64,000 nucleotides of DNA. It comes from Cryptomeria japonica. Taxonomy: Eukaryota > Streptophyta > Pinopsida > Cupressales > Cupressaceae. Under the pieces are notes generated by a model, which was given only the letters and a program-made list of their open reading frames with translations, searched no databases and was not told the DNA's origin. The stretch is from NCBI RefSeq assembly GCF_030272615.1, contig NC_081415.1, positions 373,095,009 to 373,159,008 of the forward strand, read 5' to 3'. The position numbers and the translations under genes were made by a program. Positions 23,332 through 36,060 of the stretch are shown here, piece by piece (within the stretch, counting starts at the first letter, position 1; every line of letters starts with the position of its first letter).

Positions 23332-24790
23332 TTACACCAAAAAATCTTGATCATCCTTGACTAAGTCCAAGTCAGTCAAATGTGATTCTGATTCAAGTGA
23401 ACTAGTTCCTAACGTTTGCCCTACATACGTGTGAACTACAATGACTCCTACATCTTCTTTAAAGCAATTTTCTTCAGCTGATTCTTCAGAGTGATAGGAA
23501 TCCCATTCCCATTCATTAGAATTAGTATCACTTGCAGCTTGCAATCTACAGATTTGTTCATATATTATTTGATTTATTTCTTCAACTTTTGTTGCTATAT
23601 CCTTTCTTCTTTCATATTCAACCTCTTCAGGATTGAGATTGAGTTTTGTCAACCTTGCTATGAGCTCTCCTTGATTATTACTAGATTCATGCTTGTTTTG
23701 ATTGAGATTTAAGGCTGCTTGAGAGGTATTTTTAGTTTGGTTTTCCTGTTGATTTGAAGCTTGCTTCTTTTCCCATTTCATGTTTGCTTGTGCTTGTTGT
23801 TTAACTGATTTTTCTTCTCTTTCAATTGCCAGTTGTTCTTGTCTATTTTCATATTCTTCTTCTTGTTGACTAAAAGATGTGTTTTCTAGTAAAGTAACTT
23901 GTCCATACCCTAAGCCTATTTTATCTATAACCTATTGAGTGTAAGGTTGGATAGGTTCTGATATACCTTCTTTTCTTTTCCCTATAGGACCTGTTCCATT
24001 GTATCCCATTTTTCTGAGAATGTTAAATCCTTTTCCATACTTTTCTATAGGTATGCAGACATTTTTGATCTTTTGTTGAACTTCTTCGCCCTTGTATAGC
24101 CATTGTAGCACATCTTTTTCTTTTGTTTCCTCTAATAAGGTTGCAACACTAACAAATGCTCCATCAAATATTGGAAGATGTTTCAAAATTGGTTGTTGTT
24201 TAGAGTTTGATGGTTTTCCAAAAGATTTAGGAGAAAGGGGTAATTGTGATATTGAATATTCTCCATTCCCTCGATCTCTTAGCTGCATTTGTTTTTCCAT
24301 ACTTGACAAAATTGAGGCAAATGGTTTTTCTTTAGATTGTGTTTGAAGATGATGCCTCCCTATTATGAGGAACAATGACTTCTTGAGCTAGTTTGAGATT
24401 ACTAAAATACTGAAATGGATTTGAATCTGCTGAGATTGTGGTTTCCTGCCCATTGTAGGGAAACTTTAAGCACTGATGGTATGTTGATGGAATAGCTTGT
24501 ATGTCATGTATCCAAGGTCTTCCCAAGAGTATGTTGTATGATAAGTCCAAGTCTAGAACCTGGCATGTTGTGTCTTTCTGTAAAGGTCCCACTCTGATGG
24601 GTAACATCATAATTCCTTTAGAAGAATGTTCTTCTTCATCATATGCTTTAATGGTGATTTTTTTCCAGGGATCAACTACATCTTCTGAATAACCTAGAGC
24701 ATGAACAAGACTCAAAGAGCAAATGTTTAAGCCAACTCCTCCATCTATTAGGACATGTTTAACTCACGTCTTATGAATGATGACTTCAAT
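23332..24790 (-). pseudogene. Element A protease, G-patch and linker
   Basis: The aspartic protease begins around VLIDGGVGLNICSL (active-site triplet DGG at 24745-24737, where DTG or DSG is usual; DGG is common in this plant lineage). It continues through VLDLDLSYNILLGRPWIHDI and the QCLKFPYNG tail. A shift of frame leads to a G-patch-like segment at about 24060-23935 (YGKGFNILRKMGYNGTGPIG), an RNA-binding glycine-rich fold also present after protease in some retroviruses. A charged Gln/Asn/Glu linker (23781-23332) joins it to RT. Confidence 0.75.
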
Positions 24791-25319
24791 ATGCAAGGGA
24801 GAATTATGGGGATGCTGCAAGGACATATCATATTCTTTGGTGAATGATAAGCAGTGAGGGGTCATGAGGTGTCCCACCATGTTTGGAATTGATCTATATC
24901 CAGATCTTTAGACATTGTTGTATCTACTAATGCTTGTTCAAGAATTTCTTTGTGTGCAGGTGAAAGATTTAAAAGTTCTAAGATGTATATTTGTGCGGGC
25001 ATTTTCTATAATTGATCCACTAGATTGTATTGTTTTGTAGTGGATGATGTGTTTGTTGTCAGACCCGACAAAACAACTTTATCTTTTCTTCTTGTGATAG
25101 TATGAGCAGGTTCTTGATTTTTCTTTTCTTTAACTACAATCACATTTACCACATTATCATATGTATGAGCATAGTTTACCTTCGCTTACCCTTACCATTA
25201 TTTGTTGTTGATGATTCACCCTTCTCATAGTTTGGAAGTAGAGTTTAAAATGTTGTATGAGATTCATTTGTTGTAGGTCCATCTAATGTTATTACTCCAT
25301 TATCAATCAAATCTTGGAT

Positions 25320-26566
25320 AACATGTTTCAACCACTGACAATTATCTGTGTGATGTCCCTTGTTTCAATGGAAATCACAATAATGGTTATCATTCCACCA
25401 AGGTGGTTTTACTTGAGGTTCGTAGTTCCTTTCTTCTAGAAAATTAATCAATTTGTTTGCGATAACTATCTTTAGTGCGGATCCAAGGGGTTCACCAATG
25501 TTTGTAAATTGTTTTCGAAAGAAATTTTTGATAGTTGCTTTTTGGTGATAGTTGTTTTGTTGAGCCGATGTTGAGTGATAGGATAAATTAAAAACCGGTT
25601 GTTTTGATTTCACATTGTTGTTATCCACTATTCCATCATTGACGACATTACGATTTCTATTCCAAAACTTTGGCTTATCATTGTGGTTGTTGTTAGTGTT
25701 GTTAGGAGGATGGAATCCATCTTTGTATATCTTCAACTCACCTTTCTTTATCATGGCTTCCTCCATTCTAATTCCATTATTAATAATCTTTCTAAAACTT
25801 TGATTTCCTTGCATTTTTAGATGATAACTCATTTGATCATTTAGGTTGTCGATGAATATGTCCATTTTTTCATACTCTAGCATGGTACGAGGATATCATG
25901 AGGCTAACCGTCTCCATTGTTGTAAAAATGTCATGAAAGGTTCTCCACTATTTTGTTTGGAATTACATAGGTCTAGCATTGTTACTTCATGTTGTATGTT
26001 GTAAGAGTATTTTGAAAAAAACTTATCGACCAATTCTGAGAATGATCTGATTCCAGGTGGAAGTTTGGAGAACCATTCCAGGGCTAGTCCAGTTAAGCTT
26101 TTCTGAAATAATCTCATCAAGTACGTATCTTCATGTGCAAACTCCATACTCATTGTACAAAATTCTCATATATGATCTTGAGGGTCAGTGCTTCCACCAT
26201 ATTTTTTGTATCTGGGAGTTTCACAACCTATAGGAAATGGTATCATGTTTAGATTTATGTCGAATGGATAAGGACATATTTCTTGAAGTGAGTATCTTCT
26301 AACATTTCCTCTCTGCATATCTTGAATTTGTATTCGAGTGTTTGTATTTGTTGCATGAGAGTTGTGATAGGATAATCAACATGATTTGTTCTGGCATAAC
26401 CATGATTTTGCATTCTAGGAGGATCTGGATCTCTTCTTGTATCATCTCTACCCCTTCTTGTATCTTCATTACATTGAACGTTATTTATAATTTCTACTTC
26501 ATCCCTTTTGCGCATGTAAGTTTCCTCATTAGTTCTGGTGTTACTAGGGATTGACATGTCATTCAT
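25320..26566 (-). pseudogene. Element A gag
   Basis: Capsid-type retrotransposon gag. N-terminal charged segment 26566-26255, then a gag domain with LFQKSLTGLALEWFSKLPPG and SFSELVDKFFSKY (26153-25896) and a second part 25883-25365. A zinc knuckle of CX2HX3GHX4C-like form (YCDFH..KGHHTDNC) lies at about 25375-25330. One frameshift and several stops separate the pieces. The knuckle has His at the usual second Cys position, as in related plant elements. Confidence 0.8.
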
Positions 26567-27937
26567 TTTGAGACAAAAAATATCCTCATATTATTCATTA
26601 TTAGGGGTAGGGTCACTTTTCATTTGTGTCAATTTATTCAAGTCAAAATCTTGGGGGAGTGTAGCACCAGATTTTGCTAACTTTAGGAAATATTTTTCTT
26701 TTTCTCCCTCCAGTAATTTCTGCATAAATTTATCGAATTGAGGATCTTTTTTGATGTCTCTGACATGTTGTTATATTATTTATTCTTCAAATTGTATTTC
26801 ATCTTCATGTTCCATGGTTCTATAATCTTCAGTTATTTCCAATGTTTCTATTTTTGTCTCTGCAATCTTTCATATCTGAGCTCTGGTTAAAATGGGCATA
26901 CATGTGTGTTAGATATTGTGCTAGGATTCGATTGTCCAAAAGTTGTTTTGATAGGTGATCAACTGTCAATGGAAATGTGATTGAGCAATATGACACAAAA
27001 AGATAGTTCAAGTGTTTAAAAGTTTTCAAGTTTTTTGATCTTTGATTTTGCAGTGCAATGATGATGATTTTGATAAAAACCAAGTCCAATAGGAACAATA
27101 TATCCTACGATGTGGGACAAGGTTGTCCTGACCTAACATTGTAGTTTTGTGATAAAGGATGATAGATCCTAATGAGAAACTATGTTTTGAGTGATCAGTT
27201 TATCAAAGAGGGTGATGATGCACTTTGAGATGTTTAGATCTTGAACTTTTTGAAGGTGAATACTTGAAAAACTTGAGGTGTTTAGCTTTGGAATCTGATT
27301 TGACAAATGATAACTTGACCAAGTAAACCAATAAGACAATCCAATCATAAAATGACAGATAACATGTGTTTATGCTCACTGTAAATTGACCAAGCCAATA
27401 TGACAGACCTGAAAATACATACAGGCCCATACAACAAATCAGGAATCTCATATGACAAAGCACAAGCTCATACGACAATTCCCACTAAGAAAAAACAATA
27501 AACCAGAGGCCTTGTACGACAAAAATTTCTAAACCATATGACAAACAATAAGGCTCGTACGACAAAACTTTCTAAACCATATGACAAACAAGAAGGCTTG
27601 TATGACAAAACACAAGCTCATATGACTCAAGATAGAATAGAGGCAAAAATGTTTATTTGGTAGAGTTTTTGATCATTTAAGTTCGATGTTTTGCTTCTGT
27701 TTTCCAGCTTAAGATGTCTGATTTTTTGTTTTCAGGAATGAAGACACGACAAACACATGATATGATAAGTGACCTCAAACACATTACGCTACCTAAGGAA
27801 GTTGGCTGAGAGCGAAAACCTTTGCTTGCAAACTTAGGTACACACCCAATAGCTAATCATAATATGACCGCCGAGTCTCACGTAATGGATTCTCAACGCC
27901 ATATTATCCAACTCCAAATGCTAATGGGGGCATGATA
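26567..27937 (-). other. Element A untranslated leader
   Basis: About 1.4 kb between the 5' LTR and gag without a coding ORF. The primer-binding site cannot be assigned with confidence. At 27390-27640 it holds a cluster of tacgaca/catatgaca motifs related to those in the LTR (see findings). Confidence 0.55.
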
Positions 27938-30088
27938 TGGCAAGTGTCTTGGGAGAGTTACTATCTCTCTTGCACAAAGATTGTCACCCTTTCGGAGGTG
28001 AATCGGGTAGCTTATAATTTAATTAGAACTAATAAGGGATCCGTTTGGTGTGTCAGGGTATAAACTCAATTAAGAGGTCTCCCAACCTTGAAAACCAAGG
28101 TTTGATATACCAAAAGGTACGGAGGAGAGCTATTCCCGAGCACTGTTGTTGACTTGATTTTCATCAAATCACATTTATTTTATAGTGGGTTGGAGTACTT
28201 GGCGTTAGCCATTCCCACTTGGGTCATTCCCCTCTCACAGGCCTTAATGGCTTAGAGTTATTAGCTCCTCAAAAGGGAAGACCCACTAAAGATATGCACT
28301 AATGAAAGTAAAGGATGAGTCTAGCTGTTTGATCACCTAAGAAAGGTGAGAGAATACTCGCCTATCATCAAAACACATAATACATGATTGTTCATTTCCA
28401 TTAGCAAAAATAAGTGTGCCTAGAAAGATTAAAGAAGACATGAAGTTTGGTTGAGTCCTCCTAGGCAACCTGCAAAATAAATGCATTATTAGTCATGATG
28501 TCTTTTGGTGAAATGAAGCTTTGACAAGCATAATCTTTGACAATTGTCCTACAAAAACTAGTTAAGCTTCCAAAAAAATCACAAACAGACCAGGGTTAGC
28601 ATTAGCAATAATCAAATTGAAGCATGAAAACCCTAAAATACAAACTGCTTTGAAAACACAGAAACAAAATTTTGTACGACACTATTTACTTTATCGTACA
28701 AGTATCCTTTCGTGATCGTATGAGTGCAAAATGGAGCTCGTACGACAATTTAGTATCCTTAAATGCTTGTACGAGTAAGAAAGAATTATTGTCTCAATGC
28801 ACAAAGGATCTCATACGAGGTTGAAAAGGAACTCGTATGAGATTTTGATTCATACTCGGCCAGAAATGAAGATTTGAGGATGCTGGAGAGGCCAAAAATC
28901 TCATTTTTGGCCCCATAGTGGGCACCAAAATGTCATGCTCTGTGAAGTGTGATACTTGCAGCTTCAACACAAAACACTCAATAGATCATTACAAGCATGG
29001 TTAGCAAATAATAAGCAAACAAAGATGAACCATGACAAAGTGACCTATCACCTCCTAAGAGATGCGAGTATGGATTTGCTCTCAGATCTAGATAAGCAAT
29101 TCCAGTGACTTGACTACACCTAGACAGAGGATTTGAAATGATAACGATATGAAAAGATGAGATTGATTATGTTAGATTGATCCAATATACTAATTAAGCT
29201 AATGATATGCATGATTAAGCTATGATGATGCAATTAAGCTAGAAAAGAGATTGATTAAGCTACATGATTCAACAATTATGCTAGAAAATGATCAAATTAA
29301 ACTAGATCTAAGATGCAATTACTTAAAACAACAATGCTCAAATAATATGTCTATAGTAACAATGCATAAGATGAAAATGAGATGGGATCCTTATTGCTCC
29401 AAAATGGGGGATATTTATAGGATTTCTAAGGCTAGGGGTGAGGTGGAAGGAATCGACGGTCAAGATTGAGTCTGAAGATATCAACGATGAAATTGGAGGA
29501 GGTTGGAGAAGAGGTTGGAGGAAGAGACACTTGTCATCTTTGTGGTGACAAGTATTAAGGAGCTTTGCTCATAAAAGGGAAAGTGTCCAAGAGAGGAGAC
29601 ATGTGGCAAAAGTGCCATGTGTCTCAAGAAGAAAATATCCACACCATAGGAGGTTAGGTTAAGGAGGTTAGGATGTGCAAGATATGATAGGGTTAGTTAA
29701 ACCCAAGGTTAGGTGAAATGGGTTATGTTAGAGGGATGGTTAGGTTAGGTGGTTAGAAGTTAGGAGGCATGTGGGTAGTTTGAATTTAAAAATTCAAATA
29801 ATAGGAAAAGACTAATTAATTCTCAACAACTCAAATTGATTTGTTTTAATTAATTAGAGGATTAGAAGAATTGATTTAAATGGGGGGAAGATTAATTAAT
29901 TTGAATTAATTAATCAAAGGGTACTATGGAAATGAACCTATTAAATAAATCCTTAGATTTATTAATAAGTAAATGAAAGGGACAATTTAATCAAATTGCA
30001 TAATGAATTCAATTAAATTAGGAAGGGGGATTAATTAAATAATTTCTTATTTAATTAATTATCTTGAGACCATTTTTAGGTGTATACA
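27938..30088 (-). repeat. Element A 5' LTR
   Basis: Partner of 17926-20075, almost the same length (2151 against 2150). It begins TGTATACACC on the minus strand. The inner boundary at 27938 is chosen from where both copies stop aligning; 27933 is an alternative. Confidence 0.8.
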
Positions 30089-30673
30089 GTGAAGATAGAA
30101 CTCACAAAGTAAGTTCTTTTGCTTAGGAGGAGAGGTATTATATGCGTTGACAAACTCATTGGGTGTCATTAATGATGAATTCAATCCAAACAACTCCCTA
30201 CCTATCTTGTAAGAAAGATGAATTTCCTTCCAATAAAGAGAATATACTCTTGGAGGAGTCCTACATTCTATTAACTGAGGTAACATAGTAGCCAAGTTAT
30301 CTATCCTATCTTCCAACTTGTTTATTTATACGTCTTTCTCTTGCTGTTTTCTTTCTAAGACTATTTTTCTCTTTTCCATTCTTCCTCCTTAATTTCTAAT
30401 AATTGCAATAATTCAAGAGCAATTGATCCCCAAGAAAAAGAAGGTGGAACATGCACATTTACCATAACCTTTGTTTGTTGTTCTTCTTGATCCAATTTCT
30501 CAATAGCCTCAACTAGATTTGCTAACCCAAATTCAATAGTTCTTTCATTATCAGGCTTGTCCTGATTGGCTAGCTGAGGTCTAGAAGTATCATCATCAAT
30601 GTTTAGATTGATTTCTCCAAAATATACCGACACTTCCTCTTCTTCTTCTTTTGCTTATTTTTCTCCTTCTTCT
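30089..30673 (-). pseudogene. Element D post-pol ORF, distal part
   Basis: Continues the post-pol ORF of element D beyond the insertion of element C. Readable pieces are 30633-30361 (with TIEFGLANLVEAIEKLDQEE) and 30316-30059 (with CRTPPRVYSLYWKE). It ends abruptly at the LTR of element A at 30088. It is acidic and Gln/Glu-rich, with no membrane segment. Assigned to D because of position, strand and its flush flanking by the 5-bp duplication around C. Confidence 0.55.
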
Positions 30674-30678
30674 GTTTC

Positions 30679-31894
30679 TGTAATGGTGAAAAAGGGGTGA
30701 TGATGAGTTCAAGTGGAAAGTTTTAACCTCCTCAAGAAAGGAGGGCAAGCTTCACAAAGGATCCTCTTCAACCTCTTTCACACATTACTTTTAAAAGAGG
30801 GGGGTTGAATTCACTAGATGCAATATCAATGGAGAGAGATTGAATTCTAAGTCAATTGAAAATAAATTTGGAAAGTAAAATTAACCCCTCTTTTAGAATG
30901 GATAGGATGAATTAAGTGAATTGAGACTAAGTTTAAAGATGGCAAATAAATGATTATAACTTGAGATAGAAATATGGGGTGAAGCCGTGCACCTGAAATT
31001 AGTAGTAAAATGTCGAGATGAAGCTCCCCTATAAATTTGAGTGAAAGTTGTTGGGACCATGTTGAAAGTGTACTTGTTCCTCCAAAAAATCCACGTGCCA
31101 AAAAGGGTTTTCCATCTCTAAAAAATGAAGCTTAAACCTGCAAATACAGTTGCACACCTGCAACCTACACACATAAAAGACAAGAAATGTTGTTGGGATT
31201 GGGGGTTTGCCTTCAGGTCAAACCTGGGTTTTGGAATTAACCAAATGATGAAAATTACTTGCAAGTAAATGAAAGTAAGTGACTGAAGTAGAATTCACCT
31301 CAAGAGAGGATGCAATTAAAATGTTAATAGAGTTTTTTGAAAGGATATATAGAATTAAATGCTTTGAATATCGATAGGGATCTCCTCTTAAATGGTTGAA
31401 TCCTTGACTTGAATGAAACACCTAGCCTTGAAAGGAGACTTGAGATGCTCAATACTTGAATGCTTGAATGATGATAATGCTTGTTCACCTTACTTTCACT
31501 TATTCAACTTATTGAACTCACTAACTTATGCAAATGAGAGGGGAAAACATGTCTTATATACTTGCCAATTAGGGTTATTTGACTGGTTTTCCATCTTAGT
31601 CCGACATAGAAAAACCTTTTCCTACTTCTCCTTTTCCTACTTCTCATTGACAAGCCCAATGCAGGAATTAAGTGGAGGGCCCCCCAAAATAGGGCAAGGA
31701 CAAGGGTGCCATGCCCCCGTCTTTCCCTAATCTAGGACAGGAAGTGCAAGAGGAAAGTGCAGGATGCGAGGAAATGCATGTATCGGGAGGTGCGAGAATG
31801 CCTCGGGTCTCCAATCAAGCTTAGGGATTCATTTCACCAATGTGAAGACCCAAATGCGGTTGAAAATTGCAAGGTCGCAATTTATGTCGTTACA
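30679..31894 (-). repeat. Element C 3' LTR
   Basis: 1216 bp, starting tgtaatggtg and ending cgttaca in plus orientation. Aligns end to end with the 5' LTR once the solo LTR there is removed. Divergence is about 10-15 percent by eye. Confidence 0.9.
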
Positions 31895-31909
31895 TTTAGC
31901 CCCCTTTTT
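31895..31909 (-). promoter_or_regulatory. Element C polypurine tract
   Basis: AAAAAGGGGGCTAAA on the minus strand, immediately upstream of the 3' LTR. This is the expected place for the plus-strand primer of reverse transcription. Confidence 0.75.
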
Positions 31910-32654
31910 AGTGGGAGTATAAGCGTACACCAATACTATCGGTAAAGTACAAGGAAACAAGATTGAAATACTTTGACCACATCAAGGAGGCAAGATACAC
32001 CAAGCCCCCAGTGGACTAAGGATCTTACGAATTTGATTGACAAAGGAAAAGGGAAGATAAAAAGGGAAGAATCATGACTGCAAGTACTAAGGCTCCCCTC
32101 ACTATGAGTCATGAAAATGGATACCAAAAAATTACAAAGTAAGGTCAAGTTCACTAAGTAAATTTAAGTATCAAGAAGGAAAATATGAGCGGAGTGTATG
32201 CCCCCACGTTAAAGAGATTGTGTACACCTTATCAAGAGTGATTTCTTTAAGGTAGGATACACCCAAGAGAGAGAGAGAGGGATCACATTATTGCAAGGAT
32301 TTAGCCCCCAATCGAGGAATAAATCGAAGGATAAAGAACACAAAACACAAAGAACGAGGTAGTTTCACTTTACTTGGGGTCAGTATGTTGTATGATAGCT
32401 CATGTATATTATGTATATATATGCATAGAATAGTTGTCATTCCCCAAAGAAAGGAAACTACCTTGGAAGAAAGGGAACATAGGTGTCTTTTGAGTCAACA
32501 TGAAAGAGACTAAAAGAGATCTCAATGCTTTGCATCGTCCTCAAGTAGACATTACTAGGGACAACAAAATAGAAGAACATGGATACACATAGAAGAGTGG
32601 TCACAAAAGAGCAAGAAAAGAGAGAGAGATAGAGGATCTATGATGCTAATGCAA
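31910..32654 (-). other. Element C 3' untranslated region
   Basis: Non-coding sequence between the last codon of the C ORF and its polypurine tract. Short plus-strand ORFs here have no recognised domain. Confidence 0.5.
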
Positions 32655-33606
32655 CTAGCCTAGCATGACATCCACCTCCCGATCTTGCTGATCACTATAT
32701 TGGGAAGGTGGGAAACACGCCAGAGGAGCGACATTGAGCACAACAAATGGATCTATCACAAGATCCAAACAAGGACTACACTCATGTGCTAAGTCACTTT
32801 GTTCAATTCTAGGAGCTAGGATTAAGGCTTTTAAAATTTTTGTAGATAAATGTTTGTCAATATCAACATATTCATATTCACTATCAGAAGCATTAGGAGT
32901 TGTATTGCCATCATCAATAACATTTTCACCTATTTCTTCATCAAGATTTATAGAAAGAGGAGCTCTAACATGAATAGAAGTGAAACCATCACATGTTTTC
33001 TACAACTTATGATTTGGAGATTTAGGTTCAACATATTGTTTAGGAGAAAAGGGAATCATGTCAAATTTTGGTGTTTTGGGAGATTGAATAGTTTGAGAAA
33101 CAACTTCACGAGCTCTAGCACAACGTTTTCGTCGGCGATCTCTCGCACAGAGATTCTGCCGAGCCTTAGCGGAAGGCTGAGAAGAAGGAGGAATATTTGT
33201 TGAAGGAAAAATATTCTCATCTTTGGTAGTTGGAGGTTTAGGTTGAGGTCTCTTAGGTTGAAAAAGAGGAGAGGTAGGTCTCTTCTCTATAGGAGAAAGG
33301 AGGCAGAACTGCACCATATAAAGGAGGAATTTTTGGTGTAGGAAGGAGACAAATTACATCATGAGGAGGAGGCATAGGTCTAACCTTAGGAGGAATATTA
33401 TTGTTCTTCTTAGGAGAAGGCATATTTTCATCCATAGGAATAGGTTGGGAATCTTCCTTAGGAGGAAGATTAGTTCTATCTATTATAGGAAGACCTTCAT
33501 CTTCAAGAATGATGGGAATATCAAGTGTTCGAGATCTAGGTTGGCTCAAGGATAAGATCATATCTTTCTTCTATTTTTTATAAGATTGAAAGAGAGCATC
33601 ACTTCT
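32655..33606 (-). pseudogene. Element C proline-rich and acidic extension after protease
   Basis: The ORF continues past the protease as a proline/serine-rich stretch (33561-33253), then a basic segment (about 33175-33110, with RDRRRKRCARAREV). An acidic tail, with DSEYEYVDIDKHLSTKILKA, ends at the stop codon at 32657-32655. A frame change near 33300 and a TAG at 33000-33002 break it. This stretch occupies the place where RT would begin. I know no domain for it. The basic segment could be a nuclear localisation or nucleic-acid-binding signal. Confidence 0.6.
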
Positions 33607-34515
33607 CTATGGAAGAGATTGAAATTTTTTAGTCCAAAAGTAATCAATTGGAACACCTGGGCTTCTTTCAGCAGGTCGAAATAAGCTATGGTTAACAGTT
33701 ATGATTTCTCCATTGTGGGGAAATTTCAAACACTTATGGATTGGATAAGAAATAGCCTTCATGGAAGATAGCCAAGAGTAGCCTAACTTCACACGAAATT
33801 GTTCAGATGAAGGAATGCCAACAAAGTTGACATCTATAGATTTAGTGTGAACCTCAATAGGGAGTATGATAGAACCAATGGTAGGACAATAAAATCCATC
33901 AAATAACTTAATGACCACATTAGTATCATCATAGATTGGTTTATGAAAACACAAAGTGAAAAGATACTCCTTAGTGATGACATTAACCATGCAAGAGGGG
34001 TCGATAAGCACACCACAACAAGGTTTATGTTTAATCTTTGAAACTATGTATAAAGGTCCATCAGGTGCTCTAATAGTCTCACTAGGGTCAAATGTGATAC
34101 TTGAATCTTTAGGTGTGTCTTGTTTCTCTACCATATTAACCAAATTTGGAGTTGTGGTAGTAAGATCAGAGGGAGAGAAAGACCTATGTTTAGTCTCAAT
34201 CACGTTAGAGGTATGAGAGGGTAAAGGATCAGTAAAAATCTTAAGATTTTGATTATGAGGAGCTACTGATTTGTTTCCTTTCTCATTCACACCTGCCACA
34301 GATATAGTGTTATTATCAATCAGGTCTTGAATCTTACTTTTTAATGCAAAACATTTCTCTGTATCATGACCAGGTTGACGATGAAATTGACAAAAATAAT
34401 TATTATTAAAGTAAGGTGAGGCTGCCTTAGAAGGGTCAACTGGTTTTATTGGAGGAAGTGTGATAACATTTCTTTGTAACAACTGAGACATAATGCTATG
34501 TAAAGATTCATTCAA
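33607..34515 (-). pseudogene. Element C gag C-terminus and protease
   Basis: Open for 302 codons. A zinc knuckle of the form YFCQFHRQPGHDTEKCFALK occurs near residue 40. A retropepsin-like segment follows, CCGVLIDPSCMVNVITKEY, then LGYSWLSSMKAISYPIHK and CLKFPHNGE, as in Tat-type proteases. The active-site triplet reads DPS instead of DTG/DSG, so it is probably inactive. Related by sequence to the element A protease. Confidence 0.8.
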
Positions 34516-34519
34516 AGGA

Positions 34520-36060
34520 GTAAATTGCCTTTATCTTTTGAAAAATTTAGAAATAGGAAGTACACTTGTTGTAGCAGTGTCATTAAATTTGATGAATCCT
34601 TTGCTCGGTTTGAACTTCGCAAATAGTTGTTGAGCACTCTTACCGTTATCACTCGGAGCCATAGGAGTAGATTGCTCCAGTTGACTCACAGTTAGTTGAT
34701 AATTGTGAAGTGTTGTGCACAACTACGGAAAGGAAGTAAACTAAAAAAGGAGAAGTTTGTTCCTAATGTCTTTTTGCAAATTAGAAATGAAAATTCCTTG
34801 AATATCATTATCAGGCATTGGAAACAAAATTTGAGAATACAAATGCTTATATCTACCAATGAAATCAATCACTTTTTCTTTAACACCTTGTTTAAAATGT
34901 ATTAAATCAATCAAAGTGAATTTAGGACCTATGTTGTTTTGAAATTGTTGAATAAAAGAATTTACTAATTGTTGAAAATAAGTAATAGAATAGGAAGGCA
35001 AATAGCAATACCATTGTAAAGCCTTATCTCTTAGTGTCCGAGTAAACAATTTGGAAAGCAATCTTCAATCATAAGCAAAGTCAGTACACAAAGTTTGGAA
35101 TGTCTTGACATGTGTTAAAGGATCACCTTTTCCATTATAGAGTTCCAATTGATGGACTTAAACATGTTTAGGAGGGACAACTCTAACAATATAAAGAGAA
35201 ACTGGGCTCGCCACATCAAATGTGGGCACACTAAACTTGGATTGACTCATAGAAGCAATGTGTTGTTGCAATGATGACATAGTTTGGGCAAGGCTATTAA
35301 TGGTTTCTTTGTTTGAAAAATTTATGTTAGACATGTTTGATTAAGAAGGTGGTGTGATGTTATTGAAAGAAGGCATTGATTGAGAATAGGGTGGTGGAAC
35401 ACTATGGTAAGTAGGCATAGGGGATGATTGAGTAGGAAATGGGACACTAAAAGGAGGGAAATAATGATTGGATGAATTGCCCCCTTGTATCACATTTATT
35501 GGTTGAAAGACAATATGAATACTCATTGAAGGCATAGATAAAGATGGAGGATTGAAAGAAGAAGAGGGATTGCTCCATGACTAATCGTTGTAGATATGAC
35601 ATTTTGAGTTGATGTAGCCATGATGTTTGAAGTGAAAGTAGGAACGCTAGTTATTGAAGTGGTGAAAGGAATAGAATGATTGACTTGTGTAGGAGGTTGT
35701 GAATAACCTAAATTCTCAACACAACTCTTTATAGGCACGACATTAGAATGAAAAATGTGAGCAATGTCACACAATATATCAATTCCATTCTTATCACTTT
35801 GAATCATGTATTTTATACTGTCTATTAATGGAAGAGCTTCACTACTAGGATATTCTTGGGACATCCATTGTTAAAAGTTTTCAAATTGATTATCCAATTT
35901 TGAAAGTTGATCTATGGAAACTCTAGGCAAAGCTTCTTCTTCATCTTTGGAATCATCAATTGGGTAGACAGGGATGTTATTAGGATGGGAAGAATTAGCA
36001 TTATCCTCATTGGAGAAGTCACCCAAATTAGGCTCCATCTCTTTAGGAATAAAATCTTGG
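34520..36060 (-). pseudogene. Element C gag
   Basis: N-terminal region (about 36040-35523) is acidic, then Pro/Ser/Gln-rich (VPPPYSQSMPSF). A gag capsid-type domain follows at 35061-34741 with LFTRTLRDKALQWYCYLP, FQQLVNSFIQQF and IGRYKHLYSQILFPMP. Several stops (for example near 35155 and 34735) break it. Confidence 0.75.

Larger units (their letters stand above)
17926..30088 (-). mobile_element. Element A: gypsy LTR retrotransposon, Tat-like, decayed
   Basis: Two direct copies of a ~2.15-kb LTR (17926-20075 and 27938-30088) flank a minus-strand gag-protease-RT-RNase H-integrase region. Domain order and a second, archaeal-type RNase H after the first place it with the Tat branch of the non-chromodomain gypsy lineage. 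The two LTRs differ by roughly 20 percent by eye, so the insertion is old. Frameshifts and stops interrupt every gene. The right edge (LTR end tgtataca at 30081-30088) cuts the post-pol ORF of element D. The left host flank is in the gap: only 'aaa' is visible against 'gtgaa' on the right, so the target duplication cannot be confirmed. Confidence 0.9.
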
